Assembly: GCA_035498015.1 (NCBI GenBank)
Contig: DATKAO010000110.1
Span: 1 to 47,494, forward strand
Source of the DNA: Myxococcota bacterium
GTDB lineage: Bacteria > Myxococcota_A > UBA9160 > SZUA-336
Reading direction: 5' to 3'
Length of the DNA stretch: 47,494 bases
Shown: piece after piece, positions 36,931 through 47,242 of the stretch
Layout: each line of letters opens with the position of its first letter
Position numbering within the stretch: position 1 is the stretch's first letter
Notes under the pieces: generated by a model
What the model saw: only the letters and a program-made list of their open reading frames with translations
Databases searched by the model: none
What the model was told of the DNA's origin: nothing
Program-made: the position numbers and the translations under genes

Positions 36931-37548
36931 ATGTCAACCGTGGCCCTGCCCGCGACTCCGAAAGGTCGCGCCACACGCCGGCGGCTGCTCGACGTGGCGC
37001 GCCGCGTCGCGCTCGCCAGCGACGGCGACGTCGAGCTCGCGAAGGTCGCCCAGGCCGCCGGTGTCGTGCCGAGCCTCGTGCACCGTTACTTCGGCTCGAA
37101 GGCGGGGCTCGTGACTGCGCTGGTCGACGAGTACTACGACCGCATGCAGGCCGCGGTCTTCGACGTGAATCTCGACGATCGCGGCACGTGGGCCGAGCAC
37201 GAGCGCATCCGGCTCGAGCTCGGCGTGCGCTTCCACTACGCGGAGCCGATCGCGGCGGTGATCTACGGCCCGCTGGCGCGCGAGCCCGAGGTCGCGCGCA
37301 AGGAGATGGCGCGCAAACGCTTCATCGCCGAGCGCGCGGCGCGCAGCATCCGCAAGGCGCAGCGGCGCGGCGAGCTGCCGGTGGGCGTCGACGCGCGCCT
37401 GGCCGGCGCCGCCATGTTCGGCGCCATGCGCATGGTCATGGTCGAAGCGCTGACTCGCACGCCCCGTCCGTCGCCCGAGCGCGTGGTCGAGCTGCTGTGG
37501 CGGCAAGTCGCAGCCTCGGTCGGGCTCGAGGTTCGGGGCCAGCGATGA
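36931..37548 (+). CDS. TetR-family transcriptional regulator
   Basis: A 205-residue regulator with the N-terminal helix-turn-helix (TRRRLLDVARRVALASDGDVELAKVAQAAGVVPSLVHRYFGSKAGL, read in parts, about residues 15-60) and an all-helical ligand domain ending in LLWRQVAASVGLEV. ATG 36931 lies 21 nt past the operator dyad. Its stop overlaps the crotonase start (ATGA), so the regulator and crotonase are co-expressed and, with the divergent Rieske/SDR genes, form one regulated unit. The ligand is unknown. Confidence 0.93.
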   Translation: MSTVALPATPKGRATRRRLLDVARRVALASDGDVELAKVAQAAGVVPSLVHRYFGSKAGLVTALVDEYYDRMQAAVFDVNLDDRGTWAEHERIRLELGVRFHYAEPIAAVIYGPLAREPEVARKEMARKRFIAERAARSIRKAQRRGELPVGVDARLAGAAMFGAMRMVMVEALTRTPRPSPERVVELLWRQVAASVGLEVRGQR

Positions 37549-38318
37549 CCGTGCACTTCGCCAGCGATGGCCCGGTCGCGCTGGTCACGCTCGACCGGCC
37601 CGAGGTGAGGAACGCCATCGACCTGCCCACCGCCACGGCGCTCGCCGACGCGCTGCTGCGCTTCGACGCCGACGATTCACTTCACGTGGCGGTCGTGACG
37701 GGCGCGAACGGCACGTTCTGCGCCGGCAACGACTTGAAGTCGATGCGCGAGCCCGGCGGCGCGCGCGCCCCGCGCGTACGGCCCGACGGCAACGGCCCGA
37801 TCGGCCCGACGCGCTTCCTGCTCGGCAAGCCGACGATCGCGGCCGTGGAGGGACACGCGGTGGCGGGGGGCCTGGAGCTCGCGGCCTGGTGCGACCTGCG
37901 CGTGGCCGCCGAGGACGCGGTGTTCGGCGTGTACTGCCGGCGCTTCGGCATTCCACTCATGGATGGCGGAACGGTGAGACTGACTCGCCTGTTGGGCCAC
38001 AGCCACGCCCTCGACCTGATCCTGACCGGACGGGGTGTCTCGGGTGACGAGGCCCTGCGCATGGGCCTGGTGAACCGGCTCGTGCCGAAGGGTCAGGCGC
38101 TCGCGGGGGCGCTCTCGCTCGCGCACCAGCTCGCCGCCCTGCCCCAGGCCGCGCTGCGCAACGACCGTCTGTCGTCCTACGAAGAGTGGTCGCGCGAGCT
38201 TCCCGACGCGCTCCACAACGAGTACGAGCGCGGCATGGCCAGCTTGCGCAGCGGCGAGATACTCGCGGGTCTGGAGCGCTACGCAGCCGGGTCCTGGCGG
38301 CGCGAGCCCGGCGTGTAA
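37545..38318 (+). CDS. Crotonase/enoyl-CoA hydratase-family protein
   Basis: A 257-residue crotonase fold: VTLDRPEVRNAID, FCAGNDLKSM (oxyanion hole), GHAVAGGLELAAWCDLRVAAE and GIPLMDGGTVRLTRLLG. Of the two hydratase glutamates, the one in GGLELA is present, but the second (rat E164) is replaced by cysteine in FGVYCRRFG. This subgroup therefore may act as a hydratase with altered mechanism, an isomerase or a thioesterase. Translationally coupled to TetR by ATGA. It may process an acyl-CoA derived from the Rieske/SDR pathway. Confidence 0.9.
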   Translation: MTVHFASDGPVALVTLDRPEVRNAIDLPTATALADALLRFDADDSLHVAVVTGANGTFCAGNDLKSMREPGGARAPRVRPDGNGPIGPTRFLLGKPTIAAVEGHAVAGGLELAAWCDLRVAAEDAVFGVYCRRFGIPLMDGGTVRLTRLLGHSHALDLILTGRGVSGDEALRMGLVNRLVPKGQALAGALSLAHQLAALPQAALRNDRLSSYEEWSRELPDALHNEYERGMASLRSGEILAGLERYAAGSWRREPGV

Positions 38319-38335
38319 GTCGCCGCGCCCTGGAC

Positions 38336-38341
38336 TATCCT
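38336..38341 (+). promoter_or_regulatory. -10-like TATCCT, leaderless start of pirin gene
   Basis: TATCCT lies 6 nt before ATG 38348; the six-base gap GGGCGC leaves no room for a Shine-Dalgarno. Confidence 0.45.
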
Positions 38342-38347
38342 GGGCGC

Positions 38348-39046
38348 ATGATGCAGGTCCGCCGCAGCGACGAGCGGGGCCACGCGCAGCACGGCTGGCT
38401 GGAGAGCCGCCACACCTTCTCGTTCGCCGACTACCACGACCCGAAGTTCATGGGCTTCCGGGCCTTGCGCGTGATCAACGAGGACTGGGTGCAGCCCGGC
38501 AAGGGCTTCCCGCCGCACTCACACCGCGACATGGAGATCGTGACCTGCGTGCTCGAGGGAGCGCTCGAGCACAAGGACAGCATGGGAAACACCTCGATCA
38601 TCCGGCCGGGCGAGCTGCAGCGCATGACCGCGGGCCGCGGCGTGACTCACAGCGAGTTCAACGCCTCGCGCGACGCGCTGGTGCACCTGCTGCAGATCTG
38701 GATCCTGCCTGAGACCCCGGGCCTGCAGCCCGGCTACGAGCAGCGTGACTTCGGCTCGGGCCCGATGCGCGATCGGCTGCGCCTGGTGGCCTCGCGCGAC
38801 GGCCGCGAGGGCTCGCTCACCGTGCACCAGGACGTGTCACTCCACCTGGGCCGGCTGCCGCAGGGCGCGAAGATCGCGCACCCGCTCGCGACCGAGCGCC
38901 ATGCCTGGCTGCAGGTCGCGCGCGGCTCGCTGCGCGCCAACGGCGAGACGCTCGGCGCCGGCGACGGCGCCGCGGTCTCGGGCGAGCGCGCGCTCGAGCT
39001 CGAGGCGCTCGACGCCGCGCAGCTCCTGGTCTTCGATCTCGCGTAG
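38348..39046 (+). CDS. Pirin-family bicupin protein
   Basis: A 232-residue pirin: RRSDERGHAQHGWLESRHTFSFADYHD (read in parts), with metal ligands in PPHSHRDMEIVTCVLEGALEHKDS (HxH and E) and VTHSEFN. Second cupin domain GEGSLTVHQDVSLHLGRL-like (about 150-230). Homologues such as E. coli YhhW have quercetinase activity; others act as redox-sensing cofactors. The length is normal for the shorter YhhW type. It has its own -10-like box 6 nt before ATG 38348. Confidence 0.93.
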   Translation: MMQVRRSDERGHAQHGWLESRHTFSFADYHDPKFMGFRALRVINEDWVQPGKGFPPHSHRDMEIVTCVLEGALEHKDSMGNTSIIRPGELQRMTAGRGVTHSEFNASRDALVHLLQIWILPETPGLQPGYEQRDFGSGPMRDRLRLVASRDGREGSLTVHQDVSLHLGRLPQGAKIAHPLATERHAWLQVARGSLRANGETLGAGDGAAVSGERALELEALDAAQLLVFDLA

Positions 39047-39049
39047 GAT
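39044..39049 (+). promoter_or_regulatory. -10-like TAGGAT overlapping the pirin stop, before the holin-like gene
   Basis: TAGGAT begins at the pirin stop codon (TAG 39044-39046) and lies 6 nt before ATG 39056; no ribosome site is visible. Confidence 0.35.
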
Positions 39050-39055
39050 GACCTC

Positions 39056-39442
39056 ATGAGTGGATTCCTGATCCGGTTGGCGGTCAACGCCCTGGGGCTC
39101 TGGGTTGCCGATTTGTTGCTCGACGGAATTTCGATCGACGGCACGGGCTCGTTGATCTTCGCCGCGCTGATCTTCGGCCTGGTGAACGCCCTGGTTCGCC
39201 CGATCTTCGTGGTGCTCACCTTCCCACTCACCCTGCTGACCCTGGGCCTGTTCCTGCTGGTCGTGAACGCGGCCATGCTGGCGCTCGTGGCCGCGCTCGT
39301 GCCGGGCTTCCACGTCGCGGGCTTCGGCGCGGCGCTGCTCGGCGCGATCATCGTGAGCGTGGTCTCGTGGGCCGCGTCGGCCTGGATCGGACCTTCCGGC
39401 CGGTTCGAGGTGCTGGTCGTCGAGCGCCGCCCTCGGCCTTAG
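39056..39442 (+). CDS. Small YvlD/phage-holin-4_2-type membrane protein
   Basis: A 128-residue membrane protein with four hydrophobic helices and the family-typical GLVNALVRPIFVVLTFPLTLLTLGLF block (about residues 42-67, read in parts). The domain is named after holins, but chromosomal members are widespread, of unknown function and unlinked to phage. No phage genes are nearby. ATG 39056 gives the expected N-terminus. Confidence 0.9.
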   Translation: MSGFLIRLAVNALGLWVADLLLDGISIDGTGSLIFAALIFGLVNALVRPIFVVLTFPLTLLTLGLFLLVVNAAMLALVAALVPGFHVAGFGAALLGAIIVSVVSWAASAWIGPSGRFEVLVVERRPRP

Positions 39443-39455
39443 CCAGCCCGGCTCC

Positions 39456-39461
39456 TATACT
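39456..39461 (+). promoter_or_regulatory. -10 box TATACT, leaderless start of sixA
   Basis: TATACT, a 5/6 match to TATAAT, lies 8 nt before ATG 39470; no Shine-Dalgarno is present. One of the clearest -10 boxes in the window. Confidence 0.5.
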
Positions 39462-39469
39462 GCTTCGAC

Positions 39470-39970
39470 ATGAAGCTTCTCGTGTTGCGCCACGACGTCG
39501 CGGAGGCGCGCGAGGCAGGTGCCGGACCGGACGCCGACGCGAAGCGGGCGCTCACCGGCGAGGGCCGCAAGCGTGCGGCGCGCGCCGGACGCGCCGTGGC
39601 GCGGCTGATCGGCGACCTCGACCTCCTGGCGACGAGCCCGCTGCGGCGCGCGCGAGAGACCGCCGAAGCCCTGGCGCGCGAGCTCGACGACGTGGAGCTC
39701 ACCGAGACCGACGCGCTCGCACCGGGGCACTCGCCGGCGGAGCTCGCCGGCTGGCTCAGCCAGCAGGAGGGCATCGAGCAGGCGGCGATCGTCGGTCACG
39801 AGCCGGGCCTGAGTGAGTTCGTGACCTGGCTGGTGTCGGGTCTCTCGACGCCGTGGCTCGAGCTCGGCAAGGGCGGCGCGTGTCTGATCGAGCTGCCCGA
39901 CCGCATCGCTCCCGGACAGGGGCGGCTCTTGTGGCTGCTGCGTCCCGGCCAGCTGCGAAAGCTGGGCTAG
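39470..39970 (+). CDS. sixA: SixA-like phosphohistidine phosphatase
   Basis: A 166-residue histidine-phosphatase-fold protein. The RHG motif reads LLVLRHDVAEA, with aspartate replacing the usual glycine. ALTGEGRKRAARAG and LLATSPLRRARETAEALA carry the second arginine, and the second histidine is in AAIVGHEPGLSEFV. SixA removes phosphate from Hpt domains of phosphorelays; the hybrid kinase at 5590-7353 would need such a relay partner, but that link is speculative. It lies 3 nt before the CHAD-CYTH gene, a pairing that suggests a phosphate or polyphosphate role. Confidence 0.9.
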   Translation: MKLLVLRHDVAEAREAGAGPDADAKRALTGEGRKRAARAGRAVARLIGDLDLLATSPLRRARETAEALARELDDVELTETDALAPGHSPAELAGWLSQQEGIEQAAIVGHEPGLSEFVTWLVSGLSTPWLELGKGGACLIELPDRIAPGQGRLLWLLRPGQLRKLG

Positions 39971-39973
39971 CGC

Positions 39974-41437
39974 ATGGTGGAGCTCGAGCGCCCCGAGATG
40001 CTGCGACCCGCCGAGGAAGGCGCGCGCCTGGTGGCGCTGCGCCAGCTCGACGAGGCGCGGCTCGCGGTCGCGCGCGCGGGCGATCCCGAAGACGACGAGG
40101 CGATCCACGACGTGCGCGTCGCCCTGCGTCGGCTGCGCAGCACGCTCACCGCGTACCGCGGCTTTCTCGACGCCGAGGTTGCCGGCGGCGCGCTCGCGCG
40201 CGCGGGCAAGATCGCAGGTCAGATGGGTGGCGCGCGCGACTCGGAGGTGTGGCTCGCCTGGCTCGGGGGGCAGCTCGAGCACGCGCCCCGCGCGCGCCGC
40301 AGCGCGCTCGAGTCACTGCGCGCCGAGCTCCAGGCGGCCTTCCGGCTGGAGCGCGCGCACGCGCTCGAGGGCCTGGGCGACCGCTTCGAAGAGCTCGAGG
40401 CGGAGCTGCGCTCGAGTCTCTCGACCTATGCCGCGCCCGTGACGGCCGGGCCCGCGCCGGCCGGGCCGCGCTTCGCGCTGGCCGCGAGCGACGCGCTGCG
40501 CACGGCGGCGGCCGAGCTCGAGCATGCGCTGGCGGCGGTGACCGGCCCGAACGACGCGCACGCCGAGCACCAGGCGCGCATCGCGGCCAAGCGCGTGCGC
40601 TACGTGCTCGAGCCCCTGCGGCGACTCACCGAAGGGGGGCAGGACGTGCTGGTCGAGCTCAAGCGCCTGCAGGACGTGCTCGGCGACCGGCACGACCGCG
40701 ACCGGCTCGCGCTGCGCCTGCGCGGCGCGCTCGAGCGCGCGGCGCTGGCCACGGCCCAGGGCTTGTTCGCTGCGGTGCGCGCCCACGACGAGCGCGCCGC
40801 GCGCGCGCTGCGCGCCCGGCGCACGGAGAAGGCGCTGCTCGAGCTCCTGCGCCGCTCCGCCGAGGAGAGCGACGCGGGGTTCGCGGAGCTCGCGGCCTCG
40901 TGGCTCTCGGGCAAGGACGCCCCGTTCCTGGCCCGGCTCGCGCAGATCGTCGAGTCACTGCGCCGCATGGGCGCGCCGCCGCAGGAGATCGAGCGCAAGT
41001 ATCTGCTGCGCGGCCTGCCGGAGCGGCTGCACGCGGCGGAGGCGATCGAGATCGAGCAGGGCTACCTCCCGGGCGGCGCCGTGCGCGAACGGCTGCGGCG
41101 GGCGGTCGGGCCGCGCGGCACGCGCTGCACGCGCACCGTGAAGGTCGGCACGGGCCGCGTGCGCGCCGAGTACGAGGAGGAGATCTCGCCCGGCGAGTTC
41201 GCGCGCCTGTGGCCGCTCACCGAGTCGGCGCGCCTGCGCAAGCGCCGCTACCGCGTGCCCGAGGGCGCGCTCACCTGGGAGATCGACGAGTTTCTCGACC
41301 GGTCGCTCGTGCTGGCCGAGATCGAGCTGCCGACCGAAGACACCGAGGTGGTCGTGCCCGACTGGCTCGAGCCCCAGCTCGTGCGCGAAGTCACCGGCGA
41401 GGCCGAGTACTCCAACGCCCAGATCGCCGCCGGCTAG
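39974..41437 (+). CDS. CHAD-CYTH fusion (polyphosphate-binding/triphosphatase-like)
   Basis: A 487-residue protein. Residues 1-330 form a helical CHAD domain (IHDVRVALRRLRSTLTAYRGF; IAAKRVRYVLEPLRRL; LKRLQDVLGDRHDRDRLA, read in parts) with the conserved histidines and arginines that bind polyphosphate. Residues 336-487 form a CYTH tunnel domain, starting E338-I-E-R-K342, with EIEQGYL, VRERLRR, EYEEEI, LRKRRYRV, WEIDEF and VLAEIEL. Most fusions place CYTH first; here the order is reversed. Expected activities are polyphosphate binding plus triphosphate hydrolysis. Its stop shares CTAG with the convergent esterase gene. Confidence 0.92.
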   Translation: MVELERPEMLRPAEEGARLVALRQLDEARLAVARAGDPEDDEAIHDVRVALRRLRSTLTAYRGFLDAEVAGGALARAGKIAGQMGGARDSEVWLAWLGGQLEHAPRARRSALESLRAELQAAFRLERAHALEGLGDRFEELEAELRSSLSTYAAPVTAGPAPAGPRFALAASDALRTAAAELEHALAAVTGPNDAHAEHQARIAAKRVRYVLEPLRRLTEGGQDVLVELKRLQDVLGDRHDRDRLALRLRGALERAALATAQGLFAAVRAHDERAARALRARRTEKALLELLRRSAEESDAGFAELAASWLSGKDAPFLARLAQIVESLRRMGAPPQEIERKYLLRGLPERLHAAEAIEIEQGYLPGGAVRERLRRAVGPRGTRCTRTVKVGTGRVRAEYEEEISPGEFARLWPLTESARLRKRRYRVPEGALTWEIDEFLDRSLVLAEIELPTEDTEVVVPDWLEPQLVREVTGEAEYSNAQIAAG

Positions 41438-42294
41438 CCCGGCCGCGGGTGCGCGGCGAAGAACTGCCACAGCACGCCCGTCGCATCGAGCTTCTTGGGC
41501 GGGGGCGGCAGGAGCCGCGAGCGCCGGCTCGCCACCGGCCAGGTGTGCTTGCCGCGCTCGATCTCCCACAGCTCGACGCCCGTCCCGCCGCCGCAGGCGT
41601 AGCGCCGGCGAGTCACGTCGGGGTTGGGTGACTCGATGCGGGGCGTCGGATCGCAGCCATCGCGCTCGATCCAGAAGTCGATCGCGCGCTCGGTCGTGGG
41701 GTAGCTTATGCCCAGCGCCCCGGGACCGCCGGCGAGCGGCACGAAGTCGTCGCGCGTGCCGTGCAGGTGCACGACCGAGACGGGCGCGGCCGGCGCGCAG
41801 CCGGGAGTCACGAGCGCGCCCGCGACCACGCCCACCGCCGCGAACGTGTCACCCGCCTCGCACGCCAGCCGGTAGGCCATCATGCCGCCGTTCGAGAGAC
41901 CCGCGGCGAAGACCCGCCGGCGGTCGATCGGCAGCACGGCCGCGGCGTCGTCGACCAGCGCGCGCAGGAAGGCCACGTCGTCCGCCGCGCCGCAGCACAC
42001 TCCCGCGTTCCAGCGCCGCTGGTAGAGCGCCGTGGCTTCGGGGTAGGCGACCGCGAAGCCGCGCCAGTCGGCCTCTTCCGAGAAGCCGGTCTGCGCCTCG
42101 ATCGCCCCGGCGCTCCCGCCCGAGCCGTGCAGCACCACCACGAGCGGCAGGTCCGTGCCGGGCCAGAGCGCGGGCGCGTGCAGCACGTAGCTGCGCTCCA
42201 GCCCGGCTGCGTGCAGCGTGCGCAGCGCGTCGCCTGCGTCTCCGGCGCGCGCGGCCGCGGCGAACGACACGAGGGCGAGCGCGAGAAGCCGCAC
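41434..42294 (-). CDS. Exported PHB-depolymerase/LpqC-like esterase
   Basis: A 286-residue secreted serine hydrolase with signal peptide (MRLLALALVSFAAAARA). Oxyanion segment LPLVVVLHGSGGSAG, paired cysteines and NAGVCCGAADDVAFL, nucleophile S134 in AAGLSNGGMMAYRLACE, acid in HLHGTRDDFVP and histidine in ERGKHTWPV. This is the esterase/PHB depolymerase family (LpqC, feruloyl-esterase-like). GTG 42294 gives a proper signal peptide. It lies 20 nt after the HxlR gene on the same strand, perhaps co-transcribed. Confidence 0.9.
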   Translation of the reverse strand: MRLLALALVSFAAAARAGDAGDALRTLHAAGLERSYVLHAPALWPGTDLPLVVVLHGSGGSAGAIEAQTGFSEEADWRGFAVAYPEATALYQRRWNAGVCCGAADDVAFLRALVDDAAAVLPIDRRRVFAAGLSNGGMMAYRLACEAGDTFAAVGVVAGALVTPGCAPAAPVSVVHLHGTRDDFVPLAGGPGALGISYPTTERAIDFWIERDGCDPTPRIESPNPDVTRRRYACGGGTGVELWEIERGKHTWPVASRRSRLLPPPPKKLDATGVLWQFFAAHPRPG

Positions 42295-42314
42295 GCCTCT
42301 GGATCGGCCGCGCG

Positions 42315-42776
42315 TCAGCGCCGCTCGAGCAGGCGCCGGGTCGCGGCCGACGCACCGGGCCCGGGCTCGCTGCGCAGGTCGCGGCGAGTCACCTCGTTGC
42401 CATCGGCGTCGGTGACTCGCATGCGCGGCAGCCTGCGGCCCGTGCGCCGGTCGCGCACGATCACGGGCTCGCCGCCGGGTCCGAACACCCACTCATCGGA
42501 CCACTCGCGCATCGCGGTCAGGAGCGGCAGCAGCGCCTCGCCCTTGGGCGTGAGCCGGTACTCGGCGCCGTCGTGCGCGAAGATGCCGTGCTCGACCAGG
42601 TGCGCGAGCCGGCGCGAGAGGATGTTCTTGGCGATGCCGAGGCTCTTCTCGAAGTCGCTGAAGCGGCGCGTGCCGAAGAAGGCGTCGCGCACGATCAAGA
42701 GCGTCCACCAGTCGCCCAGCGCCTCGAGCGCCTGGGCGATGCCGCAGTTCATCTGGCTGAAACGCTTGCGACCCAT
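42315..42776 (-). CDS. HxlR-family transcriptional regulator
   Basis: A 153-residue winged helix regulator. The family signature NCGIAQALEALGDWWTLLIVRDAFFGTRRFSDFEKSL (read in parts) includes the conserved N-terminal cysteine C11, used for thiol sensing in some members such as HypR. FLSRRLAHLVEHGIF-like helix and EYRLTPKGEALLPLL wing follow. A longer C-terminal tail (about residues 100-153) is present. A TACAAT -10-like box sits 9 nt before ATG 42776. The gene is divergent from the SDR/molybdopterin operon, its likely target. Confidence 0.92.
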   Translation of the reverse strand: MGRKRFSQMNCGIAQALEALGDWWTLLIVRDAFFGTRRFSDFEKSLGIAKNILSRRLAHLVEHGIFAHDGAEYRLTPKGEALLPLLTAMREWSDEWVFGPGGEPVIVRDRRTGRRLPRMRVTDADGNEVTRRDLRSEPGPGASAATRRLLERR

Positions 42777-42785
42777 CCCGGCGGG

Positions 42786-42791
42786 ATTGTA
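42786..42791 (-). promoter_or_regulatory. -10-like TACAAT of the HxlR gene
   Basis: Minus-strand TACAAT (5/6 match) is 9 nt before ATG 42776, leaving a leader of at most 2-3 nt. Confidence 0.45.
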
Positions 42792-42806
42792 GGCGAAAAT
42801 CGTCCC

Positions 42807-42838
42807 GGTTGCATAAAGAAACCACGGCGGGCTAGATT
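42807..42838 (+). promoter_or_regulatory. Putative HxlR operator and promoter of the SDR operon
   Basis: A short dyad GGTT-N9-AACC (42807-42823) overlaps a -35-like TTGCAT (42809-42814); TAGATT (42833-42838) follows at 18 nt and lies only 6 nt before GTG 42845. The dyad is a plausible HxlR-binding site but only four bases per arm are symmetric. Confidence 0.4.
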
Positions 42839-42844
42839 CCGGCC

Positions 42845-43545
42845 GTGGCGGAGCGAACGGCCGTCGTCACGGGCGTGGGACCGGGAACGGGAGCGGCGCT
42901 GGTGCGCCGTTTCGCGGCCGACGGCTACCGCGTGGCGATGCTGGCGCGCGACAAGGCGCGGCTCGAGGCGCTGGCGCGCGAAGTGCCGGGCACGGCCCCC
43001 TACCCGGTCGACGTGGCGGACCTGGACGCGCTGCGCGACTCACTCGCGCGCGTGCGGGCCGAGCTCGGCGCCCCCAGCGTGCTCTTGCACAACGCCGTCG
43101 CGGGCGGCTTCGGCGCGTTCGACACGGTGCGGCCCGAGGATCTGGAGCAGCGCTTCCGCGTGAACGTGACTGCGCTGCTGGTGCTGGCCCAGGAGCTGGC
43201 GCCCGGCATGGTCGCCGCGGGCGGCGGCGCGATCGTGGCCACGGGCAACACCTCGGCCTGGCGCGGCAAGGCCGCGTTCGCGGGCTTCGCGCCCACCAAG
43301 GCCGCGCAGCGCATCCTGTGCCAGTCACTGGCGCGCGCGCTCGGGCCGCAGGGCGTGCACGTGGCCTACGTGGTGATCGACGCGGTGATCGATGTGCCCT
43401 GGACGCGCCGCGCCTATCCCGACCGGCCCGACGACTTCTTCATCCGCCCCGCCGGCATCGCCGACGCGGTGCACCACCTGGTGCACCAGGAACGCTCGGC
43501 CTGGACCTTCGAGCTCGACCTTCGACCCTTCAAGGAGAACTGGTA

Positions 43546-43546
<1 letters not shown>
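42845..43546 (+). CDS. SDR-family protein lacking the catalytic tyrosine
   Basis: A 233-residue SDR fold: cofactor loop TGVGPGTGAALVRRF (residues 9-23), HNAVAGG in place of NNAG, TGNTSAWRG at the serine position, and F148-A-P-T-K152 where YxxxK is expected, so the catalytic tyrosine is phenylalanine by my reading. The C-terminus ends in WTFELDLRPFKENW, a binding-type tail. The product may be catalytically altered or a binding protein. GTG 42845 is 6 nt after a -10-like TAGATT. Its stop overlaps the molybdopterin gene by one base (TAGTG). Confidence 0.9.
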
Positions 43547-45803
<2,257 letters not shown>

Positions 45804-45807
<4 letters not shown>

Positions 45808-46613
45808 GTCGCGCGCCGGTCCTGCGCGTCTTCTCCTATCTGCCGAACCCGCGCCTGGCCAAGGCCACGATCGCGGCGCGTCTGTGCGGGGTCGAGCTCG
45901 AGGTGCGCGGCGCCGCGCCACGCGAGCTCGGCGGCTGGCTGTGGGACTTCGATGCACGGCCGCTGGCGCCGGGTGAGTCGCCCGCAGCCAGCGCGCGCAG
46001 CGCGCGCACCGGCTTCGCCGGCACGCTGCACAAGACCGACGCCTTCCTCGCGGCACACCCGTTCGGCACGGTGCCCGCCGCCTTCAGCCCCGACGGCCGG
46101 ACCGGCGTCTTCGAGTCGAACAGCATCCTGCGCGCGGTGGTGCGCGTGAGTGGCGACCCGGCGGGCCTCTACGGCGGCCAGGACCCGTACGCCGCCTCGC
46201 GCATCGACTCCTTCCTCGACGCCAGCCTGGTGTTCGCGCGCGACGCTCAGGTCTACCTGCTGAAGCTCTCGGGCGGGCGCATCAAGCGTCCGCTGCACGA
46301 GCGCACGCAGGAGGCGCGCGACGGCTACCTGGCCGGGATCGAGCAGGCGCTCGCGCCGGACCGCCCCTTCATCTGCGGCGACTCACTCAGCCTGGCCGAC
46401 CTGGTGTTCGCGGCCGAGCTCACGCTCTTCTCGGCAGAGCGCGCGAACCGCAAGCTGCTCGACGAGGCCGGCCTGCCCCCGCTGTGGAGCGACGAGCTGC
46501 GCACGCGCTTCCCGCGGGCCCTCGCCCACTTCGACCGGCTGTGCGCGCACCCGGCGTTCGCGCCCGACCTCGGACCCTATCTCGCCAAGCTTCAGTCGAT
46601 CTCGACGGTGTAG
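45804..46613 (+). CDS. Glutathione-S-transferase-like protein
   Basis: A 269-residue GST-fold protein: an N-terminal thioredoxin-like segment ([29 protein letters not shown], read in parts) with TFESNSIL-like [13 protein letters not shown] at the glutathione gamma-glutamyl site, and a C-terminal helical domain with [22 protein letters not shown]. The proteins most like this are annotated as GST or elongation-factor-1-gamma-type GST. Its GTG overlaps the molybdopterin gene stop, so it is the third gene of the operon, possibly detoxifying a reactive product. Convergent overlap of 22 nt with the next gene. Confidence 0.85.
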
Positions 46614-47224
46614 ACGATCCGGTCCGGGCTGACGCGCGCGCTCGTCACGCGCACCTCGCGCCCGCCCGACTGATTGCGCGAGGTGTATTCGATGAAGCCC
46701 TCGCCCACGAAGCGCAGCAGCTCCGGGAACTCGCGCGCGTCGTCGATCACGATCTGGAACGGGTGCCGGCCCTCCTGGGTCTCGAAGGTCCAGCGCGTGA
46801 AGTTGTACAAGACACTCGACAGCGTGGTGGCGATCCTGCCCGCGCGCTTGCCCCAGTTCTCGGCCGTGGCCTCGAACTGCTTGTACAGCCCGGCTTTGTG
46901 CAGGCGCTCGGCGGCCCGCCGCCCGCGCGCGCGGAAGTAACCCGGCACGTCGCCGCGCGCCTCGAGCTCGCCCAGGATGTTTCCCACGCGCACGTAGGTG
47001 TCGATCGGGACCCAGCTCGACGCCGCCAGGTGTTTGCCGAGATAGTGCAGGTCGCGTTGCTCGAGCCGTTTCTCGAGCTCGGCCTGAGAGAGCCGCCCGG
47101 AGTCCAGGAGCCGCGCCAGGTCGTCGGCTGCGCCCTGGAAGCCGGTCGCCTTGATCGAGGGCACGGATGCCGTCACGGGGGACGGATCGGCAAGTCGGAG
47201 CCGGGAGCTGACCCCCGCGCCCAC
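46592..47224 (-). CDS. Unrecognised protein, DUF2378/V4R-like at best
   Basis: About 210 residues; not assigned. Features are a helical N-terminal part ([33 protein letters not shown], read in parts), [32 protein letters not shown] and a beta-rich C-terminus ([41 protein letters not shown], read in parts). The overall build (helical front, small alpha/beta end) recalls the myxobacterial TIGR02265/DUF2378 proteins, but this is weak. The GTG at 47224 is uncertain; GTGs further in (before [11 protein letters not shown]) are plausible. It is divergent from the glucosidase gene. Confidence 0.6.
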   Translation of the reverse strand: MGAGVSSRLRLADPSPVTASVPSIKATGFQGAADDLARLLDSGRLSQAELEKRLEQRDLHYLGKHLAASSWVPIDTYVRVGNILGELEARGDVPGYFRARGRRAAERLHKAGLYKQFEATAENWGKRAGRIATTLSSVLYNFTRWTFETQEGRHPFQIVIDDAREFPELLRFVGEGFIEYTSRNQSGGREVRVTSARVSPDRIVYTVEID

Positions 47225-47228
47225 GATG

Positions 47229-47234
47229 TACGAT
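47229..47234 (+). promoter_or_regulatory. -10-like TACGAT before the glucosidase gene
   Basis: TACGAT lies 8 nt before GTG 47243 with no ribosome site between. Confidence 0.4.
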
Positions 47235-47242
47235 CACGCCCC

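Noticed and set aside
36855-36974. Starting the Rieske oxygenase at ATG codons inside or beyond the operator region
   Set aside because: Those starts would place coding sequence across the perfect operator and the TetR start; GGAGG precedes GTG 36854 instead.
39056-39442. Phage or prophage remnant because of the holin-type domain name
   Set aside because: The domain is common in chromosomal membrane proteins and no phage structural, integrase or lysis gene is nearby.
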